NCBI GenBank assembly: GCA_964610315.1
Contig: CAZSVM010000005.1
Location: forward strand, 1-64,000
Length of the DNA stretch: 64,000 nucleotides
Origin: JAQVEM01 sp964610315
Lineage (GTDB): Bacteria > Actinomycetota > Humimicrobiia > Humimicrobiales > Humimicrobiaceae
Direction: 5' to 3'
Part shown: positions 54,374 through 63,915 of the stretch, piece by piece
Layout of the letters: every line of letters starts with the position of its first letter
Numbering within the stretch: position 1 is the stretch's first letter
Notes under the pieces: model-generated
The model's database searches: none
What the model was told of the DNA's origin: nothing
What the model saw: the letters and a program-made list of their open reading frames with translations, nothing else
Translations under genes and position numbers: made by a program

Positions 54374-56902
54374 ATGAACTCCGGCTTGTTTGACTATCTT
54401 AAAAAAAATATAAAATCAAAAAATAGATACTTTTGCTACCATGGGAAATACCGTACGTCAATATGGGATTTCGGGAAAGTGCATGACTATGCAAAGAAAT
54501 TTGCAGCACTTCTTCGCCAATTGGATATTAAAAAGGGTGATAGAGTTATAATAAAGGGGCAGAATCGCCCGGAATGGATAATTGTTTTTTTGGGATGTCT
54601 GCAGGAGGGAGTAGTGGCGGTACCTCTTGACGTAAATTCCGGTTCCGAATTTGAAAAAAGAGTTCAGGCCAAAGTAAAATCTAAATTGAAGATCTATGAC
54701 GGTATCCAAAAAAAATCTTCCCACGTTAGATCCATTAATATGGAGGATATTGAGGAAATTCTTTCCCCTATTCAGCCTGCGGCTGGCATAAATGCAGATA
54801 TTCATTCTGACGATTTAGCCCAGATTATTTTTACTTCGGGTACTACAGCCAAACCCAAGGGTGTGATGGTCACCCATGGAAATATCGAATCTAATTTAAA
54901 ATCCATCCAGCCGGTTATGGACAGGTGGAAAAAATTCTTTCGCCTCATGTGGAATCTGAAAATTTTATCGGTTGTTCCTCTCAGTCATATGTATGGACAA
55001 TTAATAGGAATATATATACCCCTAATGATAAACGGTTCCATAGTTTTTATGGATAGTATAAATCCGGTAGAAATTTTAAAGGCAATAAGAAAAGAGAGAA
55101 TCTGGATTCTGGGAACACTCCCCAAGATTCTTGAAATGTTAAAGGATCATATAACTAAAAAATTCAATCTTGACAGTGAAAAATTTAAGAAAAAGTACAA
55201 AAGATTCCAGAAAATTAAATGGCCGCTTAGGTTTCTGGCATTTATAAATATTCATTTGAGAATCGGCTGGAGATTGGTAGCTATAGTTGTGGGTGGAGCC
55301 GCTTTCGATAAGAATATGGATGAGTTCTGGAGATGTATAGCATATACTATTTTTCAGGGTTACGGATTAACTGAAACAGCACCGCTTATAACTCTGGCTG
55401 ATCCTGCATGGGTAGGTGCGGGATCTATCGGGAGGGCACTGTCGGGATTGCAGATTCGGCTGGTAAATGGAGAGATATATGTAAAGGGAAACAATGTGAC
55501 TCCCGGTTATTTTGGAAATACTTCACTTACCCGGAAAGCCTTTTCCGGGGAATGGTTTAAAACCGGGGATCTGGCTGAAATGGATAAAAACGGTAATCTT
55601 TTCTTTAGAGGCAGGAAAGATGCGGTTATAGTAAGGGAAGATGGTTTGAATATTTATCCTGAAGATATCGAGTCCGTGCTGAAAGCATTTAATTCAGTAA
55701 AGGATTGTGTGGTTTTGGGATTAAAAGAGGGGAAAAATCTGGAAATCCATGCCGTATTAATGCTGGAAGACAACTCAAGAGAAGATCCTCGGGAAATAAT
55801 AGAGAAAGCAAATAAAAAGTTAAATGTATATCAGCATATAAACAGTTACAGTATATGGCAGGGAGATGATTTTCCAAGAACCGCTACCAAAAAAATAAAA
55901 AGAGATGAAGTGCAGGCGATTCTGTCCGCGCATCAAAAACAAAAAACAAGTCCGGAGAGAGAATCTTTAAAAGATTCCGGAACGGTACTGGAAGTTATAA
56001 AAAGTTTGGACAAGGTTAAACCGGAAAGCATCAGGAAAGATTCTCAGCTTGAAAAAGACCTGGGGCTGGATTCTCTCGATCTGGTACAGCTTTCAGGTAT
56101 GATTGAGGAAAAATATGGTGTAGAAGTGGATGATTCTTATATAAGCAGGGATACTACCGTTAGCGAACTGGAAAATTTAATTAAATCTCCGAAGGAAAGT
56201 TCCGGGAAATTACCCTTTTATAGCTTTCCGTTCTGGTTTCCTGTCCGCATTATTAGAACTGTTTTCCAGTATATTTTATATCCTTTTACCCTTTTGGTTT
56301 GCAGGATGGAAGTCAGAGGAAAGGAGAATTTAAAAGATTTTAAGAAATCTGTCGTATTTGCAGCAAATCACACCAGTATTCTGGATACGTTCGTGATTCT
56401 TTATTCCTTACCTCTAAGAATTCGCCGAAAGGTTGTTGTACTGATGTCCATAGAATATCATTTCAAACATTTTTTCTATCATTCAGGTCCGTGGTGGAGA
56501 AGAGCAGCGGAAGCAATGGGGTTTTATCTTCTGGTAAATTTATTTATTAATGCTTCTCCTCTGTCCAGAACTCATGGATTCAGGCAGGTTCTGGAAAATA
56601 CCGGCGGGCTGCTGGACAGGGGTTGGTCTGTATTAATTTATCCCGAGGGGAGAGTTACTACCGACGGCAGCATAAAAAGATTTGAATTTGGAATAGGAGT
56701 AATAGCACTGGATATGAAAGTACCGGTAATCCCGGTAAGAGTCAAAGGACTTTTCAATATTTTAAGAAATGGAGTCCTTCCCTGGGGTCACCTTCCAAAA
56801 TGGCCTCTTATAAAAGTTAGTTTTGGCAGGCCGTTAAAATTTAAGAAAAAGAGTTATCAAGAGGCAACGGCCGTAATTGAAAGGAAAGTAAGGTCGCTTT
56901 GA
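54374..56902 (+). CDS. Acyl-AMP ligase / ACP / acyltransferase fusion
   Basis: An 842-residue protein with three domains. Residues 1-510: AMP-forming acyl-CoA/ACP synthetase, with IIFTSGTTAKPKGVM, YGLTETAP and GDLAEM. About 535-605: an acyl carrier protein with DLGLDSLDLVQ, the Ser being the phosphopantetheine site. About 640-842: a PlsC-type acyltransferase with H666 and D671 (NHTSILD), then YPEGRVTTDG. It probably activates free fatty acids, holds them on its own ACP and transfers them to a lysophospholipid, an all-in-one fatty acid recycling enzyme. E. coli Aas has acyltransferase first and no ACP. Confidence 0.88.
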   Translation: MNSGLFDYLKKNIKSKNRYFCYHGKYRTSIWDFGKVHDYAKKFAALLRQLDIKKGDRVIIKGQNRPEWIIVFLGCLQEGVVAVPLDVNSGSEFEKRVQAKVKSKLKIYDGIQKKSSHVRSINMEDIEEILSPIQPAAGINADIHSDDLAQIIFTSGTTAKPKGVMVTHGNIESNLKSIQPVMDRWKKFFRLMWNLKILSVVPLSHMYGQLIGIYIPLMINGSIVFMDSINPVEILKAIRKERIWILGTLPKILEMLKDHITKKFNLDSEKFKKKYKRFQKIKWPLRFLAFINIHLRIGWRLVAIVVGGAAFDKNMDEFWRCIAYTIFQGYGLTETAPLITLADPAWVGAGSIGRALSGLQIRLVNGEIYVKGNNVTPGYFGNTSLTRKAFSGEWFKTGDLAEMDKNGNLFFRGRKDAVIVREDGLNIYPEDIESVLKAFNSVKDCVVLGLKEGKNLEIHAVLMLEDNSREDPREIIEKANKKLNVYQHINSYSIWQGDDFPRTATKKIKRDEVQAILSAHQKQKTSPERESLKDSGTVLEVIKSLDKVKPESIRKDSQLEKDLGLDSLDLVQLSGMIEEKYGVEVDDSYISRDTTVSELENLIKSPKESSGKLPFYSFPFWFPVRIIRTVFQYILYPFTLLVCRMEVRGKENLKDFKKSVVFAANHTSILDTFVILYSLPLRIRRKVVVLMSIEYHFKHFFYHSGPWWRRAAEAMGFYLLVNLFINASPLSRTHGFRQVLENTGGLLDRGWSVLIYPEGRVTTDGSIKRFEFGIGVIALDMKVPVIPVRVKGLFNILRNGVLPWGHLPKWPLIKVSFGRPLKFKKKSYQEATAVIERKVRSL

Positions 56903-57010
56903 GTCTGGTACCCTCTTTTTAAATTTACACTCACTTCCCGGAGGAATATAATAAAATAATTAGTCAGATCGAAATAATAAAATAATGTTGAAATGGTAAG
57001 GGAGGTTGAA

Positions 57011-57385
57011 ATGACTGAAAGGTTACAGATTTATAAATGTGAGATTTGCGGGAATATTGTTGAGGTTCTCAATAGCGGTGCAGGTGAACTGGTTTGCTGC
57101 GGTCAGCCTATGAAATTATATAAAGAAAATACGGTTGACGCTGCCCTGGAAAAACATGTATCGGTAATTGAAAAAACCGGTACCGGATTCAAGGTCAAAG
57201 TCGGAAGGATTGCCCACCCTATGATAAGTGAACATTATATCCAATGGATTGAAGTAATAGCAGACGGAACCAGTTACAGAAAATTCTTAAGTCCGGGAGA
57301 TGAACCGGAAGCTGAATTCTGTATAAAAGCTGATAATTTAACCGCCAGAGAGTACTGCAATATTCACGGATTGTGGAAGAGTTAG
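57011..57385 (+). CDS. Desulfoferrodoxin (superoxide reductase)
   Basis: A 124-residue protein with an N-terminal rubredoxin-like Cys4 site (YKCEICGNIVEVL, then LVCCGQPM). The C-terminal SOR iron site has H in KHVSVIE, HPMISEHYIQW, and Cys/His in CNIHGLW. It reduces superoxide to peroxide in anaerobes without making oxygen. ATG 57011 is chosen with GGGAGGT upstream; upstream ATGs in frame lack a site. It precedes the flavodiiron gene. Confidence 0.95.
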   Translation: MTERLQIYKCEICGNIVEVLNSGAGELVCCGQPMKLYKENTVDAALEKHVSVIEKTGTGFKVKVGRIAHPMISEHYIQWIEVIADGTSYRKFLSPGDEPEAEFCIKADNLTAREYCNIHGLWKS

Positions 57386-57425
57386 GGAAGAGTAAAAGCA
57401 AATCGGATTTAAATTAAAAAATTAT

Positions 57426-57454
57426 ATCTTCACCTTATGGTGTAAGGTGTGATA
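57426..57454 (+). promoter_or_regulatory. Inverted repeat before the flavodiiron gene
   Basis: CACCTTA (57431-57437) / TAAGGTG (57443-57449) with a 5-nt loop, extended by TATC/GATA after a mismatch. It lies between the desulfoferrodoxin and flavodiiron genes, about 30 bp before the start. No T run follows, so an operator or an mRNA hairpin is more likely than a terminator. Confidence 0.4.
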
Positions 57455-57485
57455 ATATTCAATACTAAAAAAAGGATTGGTTTAA

Positions 57486-58673
57486 ATGAGTATAAAGAAA
57501 ATTAAGGAAAATATTTATTTTGTGGGAGCACTGGATCCGGATAGAAAATTATTCGATGAATTGATACCGCTGCCGGACGGAACTTCATACAATTCTTATT
57601 TAATTAAGGGGTCGGAAAAAATTGCTCTGCTTGATAGTGTGGATCCGCCAATGTACCCTGTTCTGAAGGATAATCTTAAAGAGCTGGGACTAAACAGCAT
57701 AGATTATATTGTATCGCATCATGCGGAACAGGACCATTCGGGTTCTCTACCGGAACTGGTAAAAGATTATCCCGGGGCTAAAATTATAACTAATGAGAAA
57801 TGTAAATCGATGCTTATTGATTTGCTTTTGATTCCTGATGAAAAATTTTTGGTTATTGGAGACGGAGATACCATTTCTCTTGGTGACAAGACACTACAAT
57901 TTATTTTTACTCCCTGGGTTCACTGGCCGGAAACAATGTCTACTTATCTTAAGGAAGATAGGATACTTTTCAGCTGTGATTTTTTCGGTTCTCATTATGC
58001 CACTGATGAATTATTTGTAAAAGACGAAAATAAAATATATAAAGCCGCCAAGCGGTACTATGCAGAAATTATGATGCCTTTCAGGAATAATATAATAAAA
58101 AATCTGGAGAAAATTAAAGATCTGGATATAGAGATTATCGCTCCCAGTCATGGCCAGGTTTATGGTAATATAAATTTTATCGTGGACGCTTATAAAGATT
58201 GGTCTTCCGATAAGGTTAAAAACGAAGTCATAATACCTTATATATCCATGCATGGCAGTACCCAAAAAATGGTTGAATATTTTAAGGAATCCCTGGTTAA
58301 AAAAGGAATTACAGTCAAGGTTTTCCATCTTACCGATTCCGATGTAGGGGAGCTTGCCATGGCTCTGGTTGATGCAGCTACGGTGGTAATCGCAACCCCC
58401 ACCGTACTTGCCGGTCCCCATCCCAATATGGTTTATGCGGCCTATCTGGTAAAAGCGTTGAGACCGAAACTAAAATATATTTCAATTATCGGTTCATATG
58501 GGTGGGGTGGAAAAACTGTGGATATGCTTTCGGATATGGTATCTACTTTAAAAGCGGAGATCATAGAGCCGGTGATTATAAAAGGATATCCCAAAGAAAC
58601 TGATTTTAAATTACTTGACGAGCTGGCAGAAAAAATAAGCAGCAGGCACAGAGAAATTTCCGCAGCAGATTAG
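57486..58673 (+). CDS. fprA: Flavodiiron protein (FprA type)
   Basis: A 395-residue protein. The N-terminal beta-lactamase-like diiron domain has ligands in HHAEQDHSG, HWPETM and PSHGQVYG. The C-terminal flavodoxin domain starts SMHGSTQKMVEYF and contains TPTVLAGPHP and GSYGWGG. It reduces oxygen to water or NO to N2O using electrons from rubredoxin or similar. No rubredoxin is adjacent. Confidence 0.95.
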   Translation: MSIKKIKENIYFVGALDPDRKLFDELIPLPDGTSYNSYLIKGSEKIALLDSVDPPMYPVLKDNLKELGLNSIDYIVSHHAEQDHSGSLPELVKDYPGAKIITNEKCKSMLIDLLLIPDEKFLVIGDGDTISLGDKTLQFIFTPWVHWPETMSTYLKEDRILFSCDFFGSHYATDELFVKDENKIYKAAKRYYAEIMMPFRNNIIKNLEKIKDLDIEIIAPSHGQVYGNINFIVDAYKDWSSDKVKNEVIIPYISMHGSTQKMVEYFKESLVKKGITVKVFHLTDSDVGELAMALVDAATVVIATPTVLAGPHPNMVYAAYLVKALRPKLKYISIIGSYGWGGKTVDMLSDMVSTLKAEIIEPVIIKGYPKETDFKLLDELAEKISSRHREISAAD

Positions 58674-58747
58674 CCAGAAGGCAGTGGTTTGCGGAAAATA
58701 GGAAAAAAAATAAAAATAAAAAAAGGAATCAATTGGTTATAAGGTAG

Positions 58748-59575
58748 ATGGGGCTCAAAAGAGAGCTTGATAAATTATATCTGGAATATAATCATAGAAA
58801 GTTTGTCCATCCCGATCCTCTGGAATTTTTATATAATTATAATAATATAGAGGATCGTGAAATCGTCGGTCTGGTTGCTTCTGCGTTGGCATATGGACGG
58901 GTGATTCAAATACTTAAGAGTGTATCACTGGTGCTGAGTAAAATGATACCCTACCCTTCTGTTTTTATAAGAAAATCATCTCCCGATCTGATTTGTAACA
59001 GTTTTAAGGATTTTAAGCACAGATTTACAACCGGGGGTGAATTATGCTGCCTGCTAACCGGTATAAAAAATACCCTGGAAAAATACGGATCTTTAAATAA
59101 TTGTTTCCTGGAAGGTTTAAGGATTAAAGGCAAAACCTGGAAAAAGACCGGTGAGATAGACCAGGAAGGAAGCCGGGAAGAGACCATTCTTCCCGCTGCC
59201 TTGTATTTTTTAAAAAATCTTAATACCTTTGCAGGAATAAAATGTAACAGTCTTATGCCCTCTCCCACAGGAGGCAGTGCATTTAAGAGATTGAATCTTT
59301 ACCTGCGCTGGATGGTGCGTAAGGATAATGTAGACCCAGGCGGTTGGACCGGTATTCCAGCATCCAGATTAATTATTCCGCTGGATACTCATATATACAG
59401 GATTTCGGTAAAACTGGGATTTACTAGAAGAAAACAGGCAGATATCAAAACTGCTATAGAGATAACCAATACTTTAAAGGAGTTCGATAAAAACGATCCG
59501 GTTAAATATGATTTTGTTTTAACCAGATTGGGAATGAACAGAATAGAAGAGGTTCTCTTAAAAAAAATTATTTAA
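58748..59575 (+). CDS. TIGR02757 family (DUF2400) protein
   Basis: A 275-residue protein starting YLEYNHRKFVHPDPLEFLY, with ALAYGRVIQI and, later, LYLRWMVRKDNVDPGGW, followed by IPLDTHIYRI. These segments are the conserved blocks of the TIGR02757/DUF2400 family of unknown function, distantly like endonuclease III folds. It is monocistronic by eye. Confidence 0.88.
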   Translation: MGLKRELDKLYLEYNHRKFVHPDPLEFLYNYNNIEDREIVGLVASALAYGRVIQILKSVSLVLSKMIPYPSVFIRKSSPDLICNSFKDFKHRFTTGGELCCLLTGIKNTLEKYGSLNNCFLEGLRIKGKTWKKTGEIDQEGSREETILPAALYFLKNLNTFAGIKCNSLMPSPTGGSAFKRLNLYLRWMVRKDNVDPGGWTGIPASRLIIPLDTHIYRISVKLGFTRRKQADIKTAIEITNTLKEFDKNDPVKYDFVLTRLGMNRIEEVLLKKII

Positions 59576-59668
59576 TGTTTTTAACCTTCTTAGAATAATT
59601 GTATAATAATGGGAAGCTTTAAAACTTTATATAGCATTGATGTAAATTAATTTTATAAGGAGTGGGCA

Positions 59669-60937
59669 ATGGCAAGAAAAATACTTACCAAATCCAGGTA
59701 TTTTTTAATGGTGGTTCTGATCGGAGTTCTGGTTATAACTCTTTTCCCTACCGCTCTTGATGGCGGATCGGCAGAACAGGTACAGAGTTTTGTTACCCGT
59801 TTCTATGTCCAGTGCCTGGAAAGGCAACCTGACCTTGATGGGCTAAATGAATGGGTTGGCCGGCTTCTGAATGGTTCCAAAACAGGAGCAGATGTTGCGG
59901 AAGGTTTTGTTTTTAGTGAAGAGTTTTTAAGTCATAATCATTCAAATGAAGCATTTGTTACCATACTTTACCAGGCATTTTTTAATCGGGAACCAGATAC
60001 CAGCGGCTATAACACCTGGTTGGAGAGGTTGGCCGGAGGAATGAGCCGAAAATCGGTCCTGGATGGATTTTTAAAATCACAGGAGTTTGCCGAGCTCTGT
60101 AATGATTATGGAATTATACCCTATGCCGGGGCATCGACAAGTACTTCTTCTTCCACTTATTCCGGCTATGGTTCCGGTGTTGCTGCCAGCTTTAATGCAG
60201 GAAGAAAAGTTAATTTTATGGTGTGGGGAGATGATAGTGCCCATGACAGAGCCGGGGGCAGGATTAGCGGCAGAACCGATATCAATATATTTGTACATTT
60301 AAATCTTGATACCCGAAAAGCATATCTGGTTACCATACCGCGTGATACCTGGTTCGGCGGACGCAAAATTAATGGTTATCATGCTACAGGTGGTAATGAT
60401 TATGCGGTAAGCAAATTTGAGCAGTTTACCGGAGCGAAAATCGATTTTTATGTAATAACTGATTTTGATGGGTTTATTCCTCTTGTTGATTATTTCGGAG
60501 GGGTAGATACTACGGTTGAGGAAAATATAGCGGACTCATTTTCAGGATGTTACTTAACTCCCGGAACGCATCATATAAATGGCACTCAGGCACTTGCTCT
60601 AAGCAGGGCAAGACATGGCAGATCTCTTTACGGTGGAGGAGCTTATGCCAGGGAGAGACAATCTGCTATGCTTCTGGCTGATCTGCTTCTGCAAAAAAGA
60701 TCGATGGTAAACTCTGGAAATCTGGCTAATTTCTTGAATACTATGGGGCAGTATGTCTGGACCAATATATCATTGAGCCAGGCTGCACAGGTGCTCCCGG
60801 TAATTCTTTCCCTGAACAGAGGAGATATTACTATAACCACTTTTAATTCATGGCCTCAGTGGTTCGGAAATTCAAGTGCTGTCGGTTATAACGAAGCGGA
60901 AAAGAATCAGTTTTTCAGGAATATTTTAAATCAATAA
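59669..60937 (+). CDS. LytR-CpsA-Psr protein with N-terminal DUF4214
   Basis: A 422-residue protein: an N-terminal TM/signal anchor (about 10-28), a DUF4214 domain at about 32-145 (FYVQCLERQPDLDGLNEWV, then ILYQAFFNREPDTSGYNTW), a Ser/Tyr-rich linker, and the LCP catalytic domain at about 170-345. In the latter IPRDTWFGG supplies active-site Arg and Asp, and LSRARHG the second Arg. LCP enzymes attach teichoic acids or glycans to peptidoglycan. SD AAGGAG precedes the ATG. Confidence 0.9.
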   Translation: MARKILTKSRYFLMVVLIGVLVITLFPTALDGGSAEQVQSFVTRFYVQCLERQPDLDGLNEWVGRLLNGSKTGADVAEGFVFSEEFLSHNHSNEAFVTILYQAFFNREPDTSGYNTWLERLAGGMSRKSVLDGFLKSQEFAELCNDYGIIPYAGASTSTSSSTYSGYGSGVAASFNAGRKVNFMVWGDDSAHDRAGGRISGRTDINIFVHLNLDTRKAYLVTIPRDTWFGGRKINGYHATGGNDYAVSKFEQFTGAKIDFYVITDFDGFIPLVDYFGGVDTTVEENIADSFSGCYLTPGTHHINGTQALALSRARHGRSLYGGGAYARERQSAMLLADLLLQKRSMVNSGNLANFLNTMGQYVWTNISLSQAAQVLPVILSLNRGDITITTFNSWPQWFGNSSAVGYNEAEKNQFFRNILNQ

Positions 60938-60998
60938 AATCAATAATTAATAAATTTATAAGTTATATTTAATATTGGAAATATAATGATTTAAGATC

Positions 60999-62360
60999 AT
61001 GAAATCTAATCGTGAACTGCTGTTAAGCGGCAATATATCCAGTTTGCTGTTTAAATTTTCGGCACCTGCTATCATTGGAATGGTAACCGGTGCCTTATAT
61101 AATATTATAGATACTATATTTGTAGGTAAAGGCGTAGGCTCCCTTGCCATTGCAGCACTTTCCATAGTACTGCCTATACAACTTTTTATAATGGGTATCG
61201 GAACTATGTTAGGTGTGGGCAGTGCATCCATTGTCTCGAGAGCACTGGGAAGGAATAGAAAAGATATTGCCCAGGATGCTTTTGAGAATGCATTTATGCT
61301 TAATATTCTTATAAGTGCCTTTTTTATGGCTCTTATCTATATATTTATGGATAAGTTTTTAACTTTTTTTGGAGCATCTGCCCAGGTACTTCCCTACGCC
61401 AGAGACTATGCCTACATAACCCTGGCCGGCTTTATCTTTCTTTCTTTTTCCATTTGCAGCAACAATTATATAAGGGCTGAGGGGAATCCCAGAGCCTCTA
61501 TGTATGTAGTGGCCATCGGAGCTTTGATAAATATTATTCTTGATCCCATATTTATTTTTGTAATGGGATTAGGTATAAAGGGTGCGGCTATTGCTACGGT
61601 TATCAGTCAAGTACTCAGTTCCATTTATGTCATATTCTATGTTCTTTTTGGCAAGAGTGTCTTTAGGTTAAGACTCAGTATATTCAAAATGAAACTTTCT
61701 GTCATGAAGGAAATTCTATTTGTTGGTTTTTCTTCATTTATAAGATTGTCTATGGCCAGTATAATAACTCTCATTTTTAACAGACTGCTGCTTTTTTATG
61801 GAAGCGATCTTTATATAGCCATAATGGGGATTGGTATGAGATTGTTAAGTCTAGTACAGATGCCTTTAATCGGTATAACTCAGGGGTTTTCCACTATTGT
61901 CGGTTTTAATTACGGGGCAAAACTTTATCCCAGAGTTAAAAAAGTGCTGAGTATATCTGCGGGCTGGACAATTGTTATTGCCGGAATGGTATTTTTAATT
62001 ATGATGATTTTTCCCAGATTTGTAATAAGCCTTTTTAGCAACGATGTTATTCTGATCGATGAAGGTATTAATATTTTAAGATTGGTGATAATTTTTCTCC
62101 CCTTTATCGGGATACAGATGCTTGGTGCAGGCTTATTCCAGGCTATTGGTAAGGCAGCTCCTGCTCTTATTTTAACTATTTCCAGACAGGTTCTTTTTTT
62201 AATTCCCGCAGCCTTCCTTCTGCCTCTGGTTTTTGGATTGAATGGAGTTTGGCTGGCAGTCCCGGTTTCGGATTTTCTATCTATAGTAATTACTGCCGGC
62301 TGGATGCTTAAGGAAATAAAGAATTTTAATGGGGTAACGTTACAGGAAGAGACAGTTTAG
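60999..62360 (+). CDS. MATE family efflux transporter
   Basis: A 453-residue membrane protein with about twelve TM helices and duplicated MATE blocks (FSAPAIIGMVTGALYNIIDTI; later VGFSSFIRLSMASIITLIFN). GIKGAAIATVISQ matches the family repeat. It exports cationic drugs or metabolites in exchange for Na+ or H+. No regulator lies adjacent. Confidence 0.93.
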   Translation: MKSNRELLLSGNISSLLFKFSAPAIIGMVTGALYNIIDTIFVGKGVGSLAIAALSIVLPIQLFIMGIGTMLGVGSASIVSRALGRNRKDIAQDAFENAFMLNILISAFFMALIYIFMDKFLTFFGASAQVLPYARDYAYITLAGFIFLSFSICSNNYIRAEGNPRASMYVVAIGALINIILDPIFIFVMGLGIKGAAIATVISQVLSSIYVIFYVLFGKSVFRLRLSIFKMKLSVMKEILFVGFSSFIRLSMASIITLIFNRLLLFYGSDLYIAIMGIGMRLLSLVQMPLIGITQGFSTIVGFNYGAKLYPRVKKVLSISAGWTIVIAGMVFLIMMIFPRFVISLFSNDVILIDEGINILRLVIIFLPFIGIQMLGAGLFQAIGKAAPALILTISRQVLFLIPAAFLLPLVFGLNGVWLAVPVSDFLSIVITAGWMLKEIKNFNGVTLQEETV

Positions 62361-62389
62361 AATTCTTATTTAAAAGTTTATTATGAAAG

Positions 62390-63211
62390 CTAAATACTAT
62401 TAAGAAAATCCAGTATAATTTGTTTTGCTATCTCGCTATTTTCTGTTCCGTCAAAGATATTGGTTCCATGGTTCTTACCCTCCAGTATTTTTATGCTTTT
62501 AGGTTCCGGTGATGCCTGATACAAAGCTTCTGCATCCCCTGCATAAGGCTGGTCTTGCCGGCTGACTATAAAAAATTTTGGTGCATCTATATTAACCACT
62601 GCGTCCAGGGCAGACAAGTCACCCATTTCTGCAGGAGAAGATATAGATATGACCCCATCTATAGTCTGCTTTGAAGCTACTACCAGACTGATTGTTCCAC
62701 CCATACTGGCACCTGTTAGAAATATTTTTTCCGCATCATACTGTTTTATAAAATTCAGGGCAGATTCCAGGTCCTTATCCATATTTAATATCTCTGATGT
62801 ATCCCTACTTCCGCCAGATTTGCCGTATCCCCTGAAATCATAAGTCAGGACTATATAACCGTTATCTACCAGATACTGTGCAAAATAATACCAGGCTGCC
62901 TGGCTACTGCCAAACATATGAGATAATATTACCCACTTATTTCCGGTACCGAATATGTTTCCATTTATTTCGATGCCATCTTCGGTGATAAAGGTCACTT
63001 CTCCTTCCGGCGCCTGCGGTTTTATCTCTTCTGCTGCTTCTCCCGTTTTCTCCCCGGTTTGCTCTTCTTCAGCCACTTCTTCTGCAGTTCCTTCTTCCAG
63101 TTGAGTACCAGCGGCTGTTTCCGAAGTTGTTTTGGTTTCTTTACATCCCCACAGGTTAAACGAGAAGATTAATATAATGATAAGTAATAATGTTGATATT
63201 TTATTTATCAC
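62390..63211 (-). CDS. Alpha/beta hydrolase lipoprotein
   Basis: A 273-residue protein: lipobox (LWGC at residue 23), a Glu/Thr/Ala-rich linker to about 70, then an alpha/beta hydrolase fold. The nucleophile elbow is GASMGG; the oxyanion region HMFGSSQAAWYYFA, the Asp and the final His (GKNHGTNIF) complete the triad. It is an outer-surface esterase or peptidase of the dienelactone-hydrolase type. The start is GTG 63211. Convergent with the MATE gene. Confidence 0.85.
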   Translation of the reverse strand: MINKISTLLLIIILIFSFNLWGCKETKTTSETAAGTQLEEGTAEEVAEEEQTGEKTGEAAEEIKPQAPEGEVTFITEDGIEINGNIFGTGNKWVILSHMFGSSQAAWYYFAQYLVDNGYIVLTYDFRGYGKSGGSRDTSEILNMDKDLESALNFIKQYDAEKIFLTGASMGGTISLVVASKQTIDGVISISSPAEMGDLSALDAVVNIDAPKFFIVSRQDQPYAGDAEALYQASPEPKSIKILEGKNHGTNIFDGTENSEIAKQIILDFLNSI

Positions 63212-63457
63212 TTGAACCCCCGTACCGTTTGAGTGATTTTTTTAACTATGATTTCAGTATTATAATGGAAATGTTATTTTTTGTCAGTGGATAAAATTTT
63301 CGATAAAACATTCAAATATTTTTATAATTGATATGATGGTTAGGTGAAAAGGAATCAAAACTGGTCCAATGACCAGTAAAAAAACTCTCCCTTTTATATC
63401 CAAAAACTAGACTTACTGCCGTTATCATATTATATCTTTAAACCTATAATTCACCCT

Positions 63458-63829
63458 ATGAATATTTTAATTGCAGAAGAAAGAAAAAACCTGCTGTCAG
63501 CTTTAAAGCTTTTGCTGGAGACAGAGATAGAACAAATAGATTATATAAGAGAAGTATCCGAGCGTATGGACCTGGATAAAGCGGTAGAAGAAGAAAAACC
63601 GGATATTTTAATCATGGATGGGGAATTCTTGAACCATAATACCAAAGATGCCATTATATCTTTTAAAAAGTCTTACCCGGATATGTCACTGGTCATTATT
63701 GATTTTGATCATGGGAAAGAAAAGCAATATTTGAAACTAAATATAGATTTATTTATTACCAAAGGGAATCCCTCCACCAGGATATTAAATTCTCTTATAA
63801 ATTTTGTAAAAAAGAAAGCAAGCAGGTGA
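63458..63829 (+). CDS. Receiver-domain (CheY-like) response regulator
   Basis: A 123-residue protein consisting only of a receiver domain: early acidic residues (IAEER), phosphoacceptor Asp in ILIMDGEFLN, and Lys in LFITKGNP. The usual Thr/Ser switch position reads VIIDFDH, so the output may differ from standard. No output domain or kinase is adjacent. The 246-bp stretch before it holds nothing obvious. Confidence 0.75.
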   Translation: MNILIAEERKNLLSALKLLLETEIEQIDYIREVSERMDLDKAVEEEKPDILIMDGEFLNHNTKDAIISFKKSYPDMSLVIIDFDHGKEKQYLKLNIDLFITKGNPSTRILNSLINFVKKKASR

Positions 63830-63915
63830 CATTGCCCTTATGGATAAAATGATCGGATTAAGAGGTACATTATTTAAGTTAATGGAAATATTAATATAAA
63901 GAAAGGAAGTAAAAA

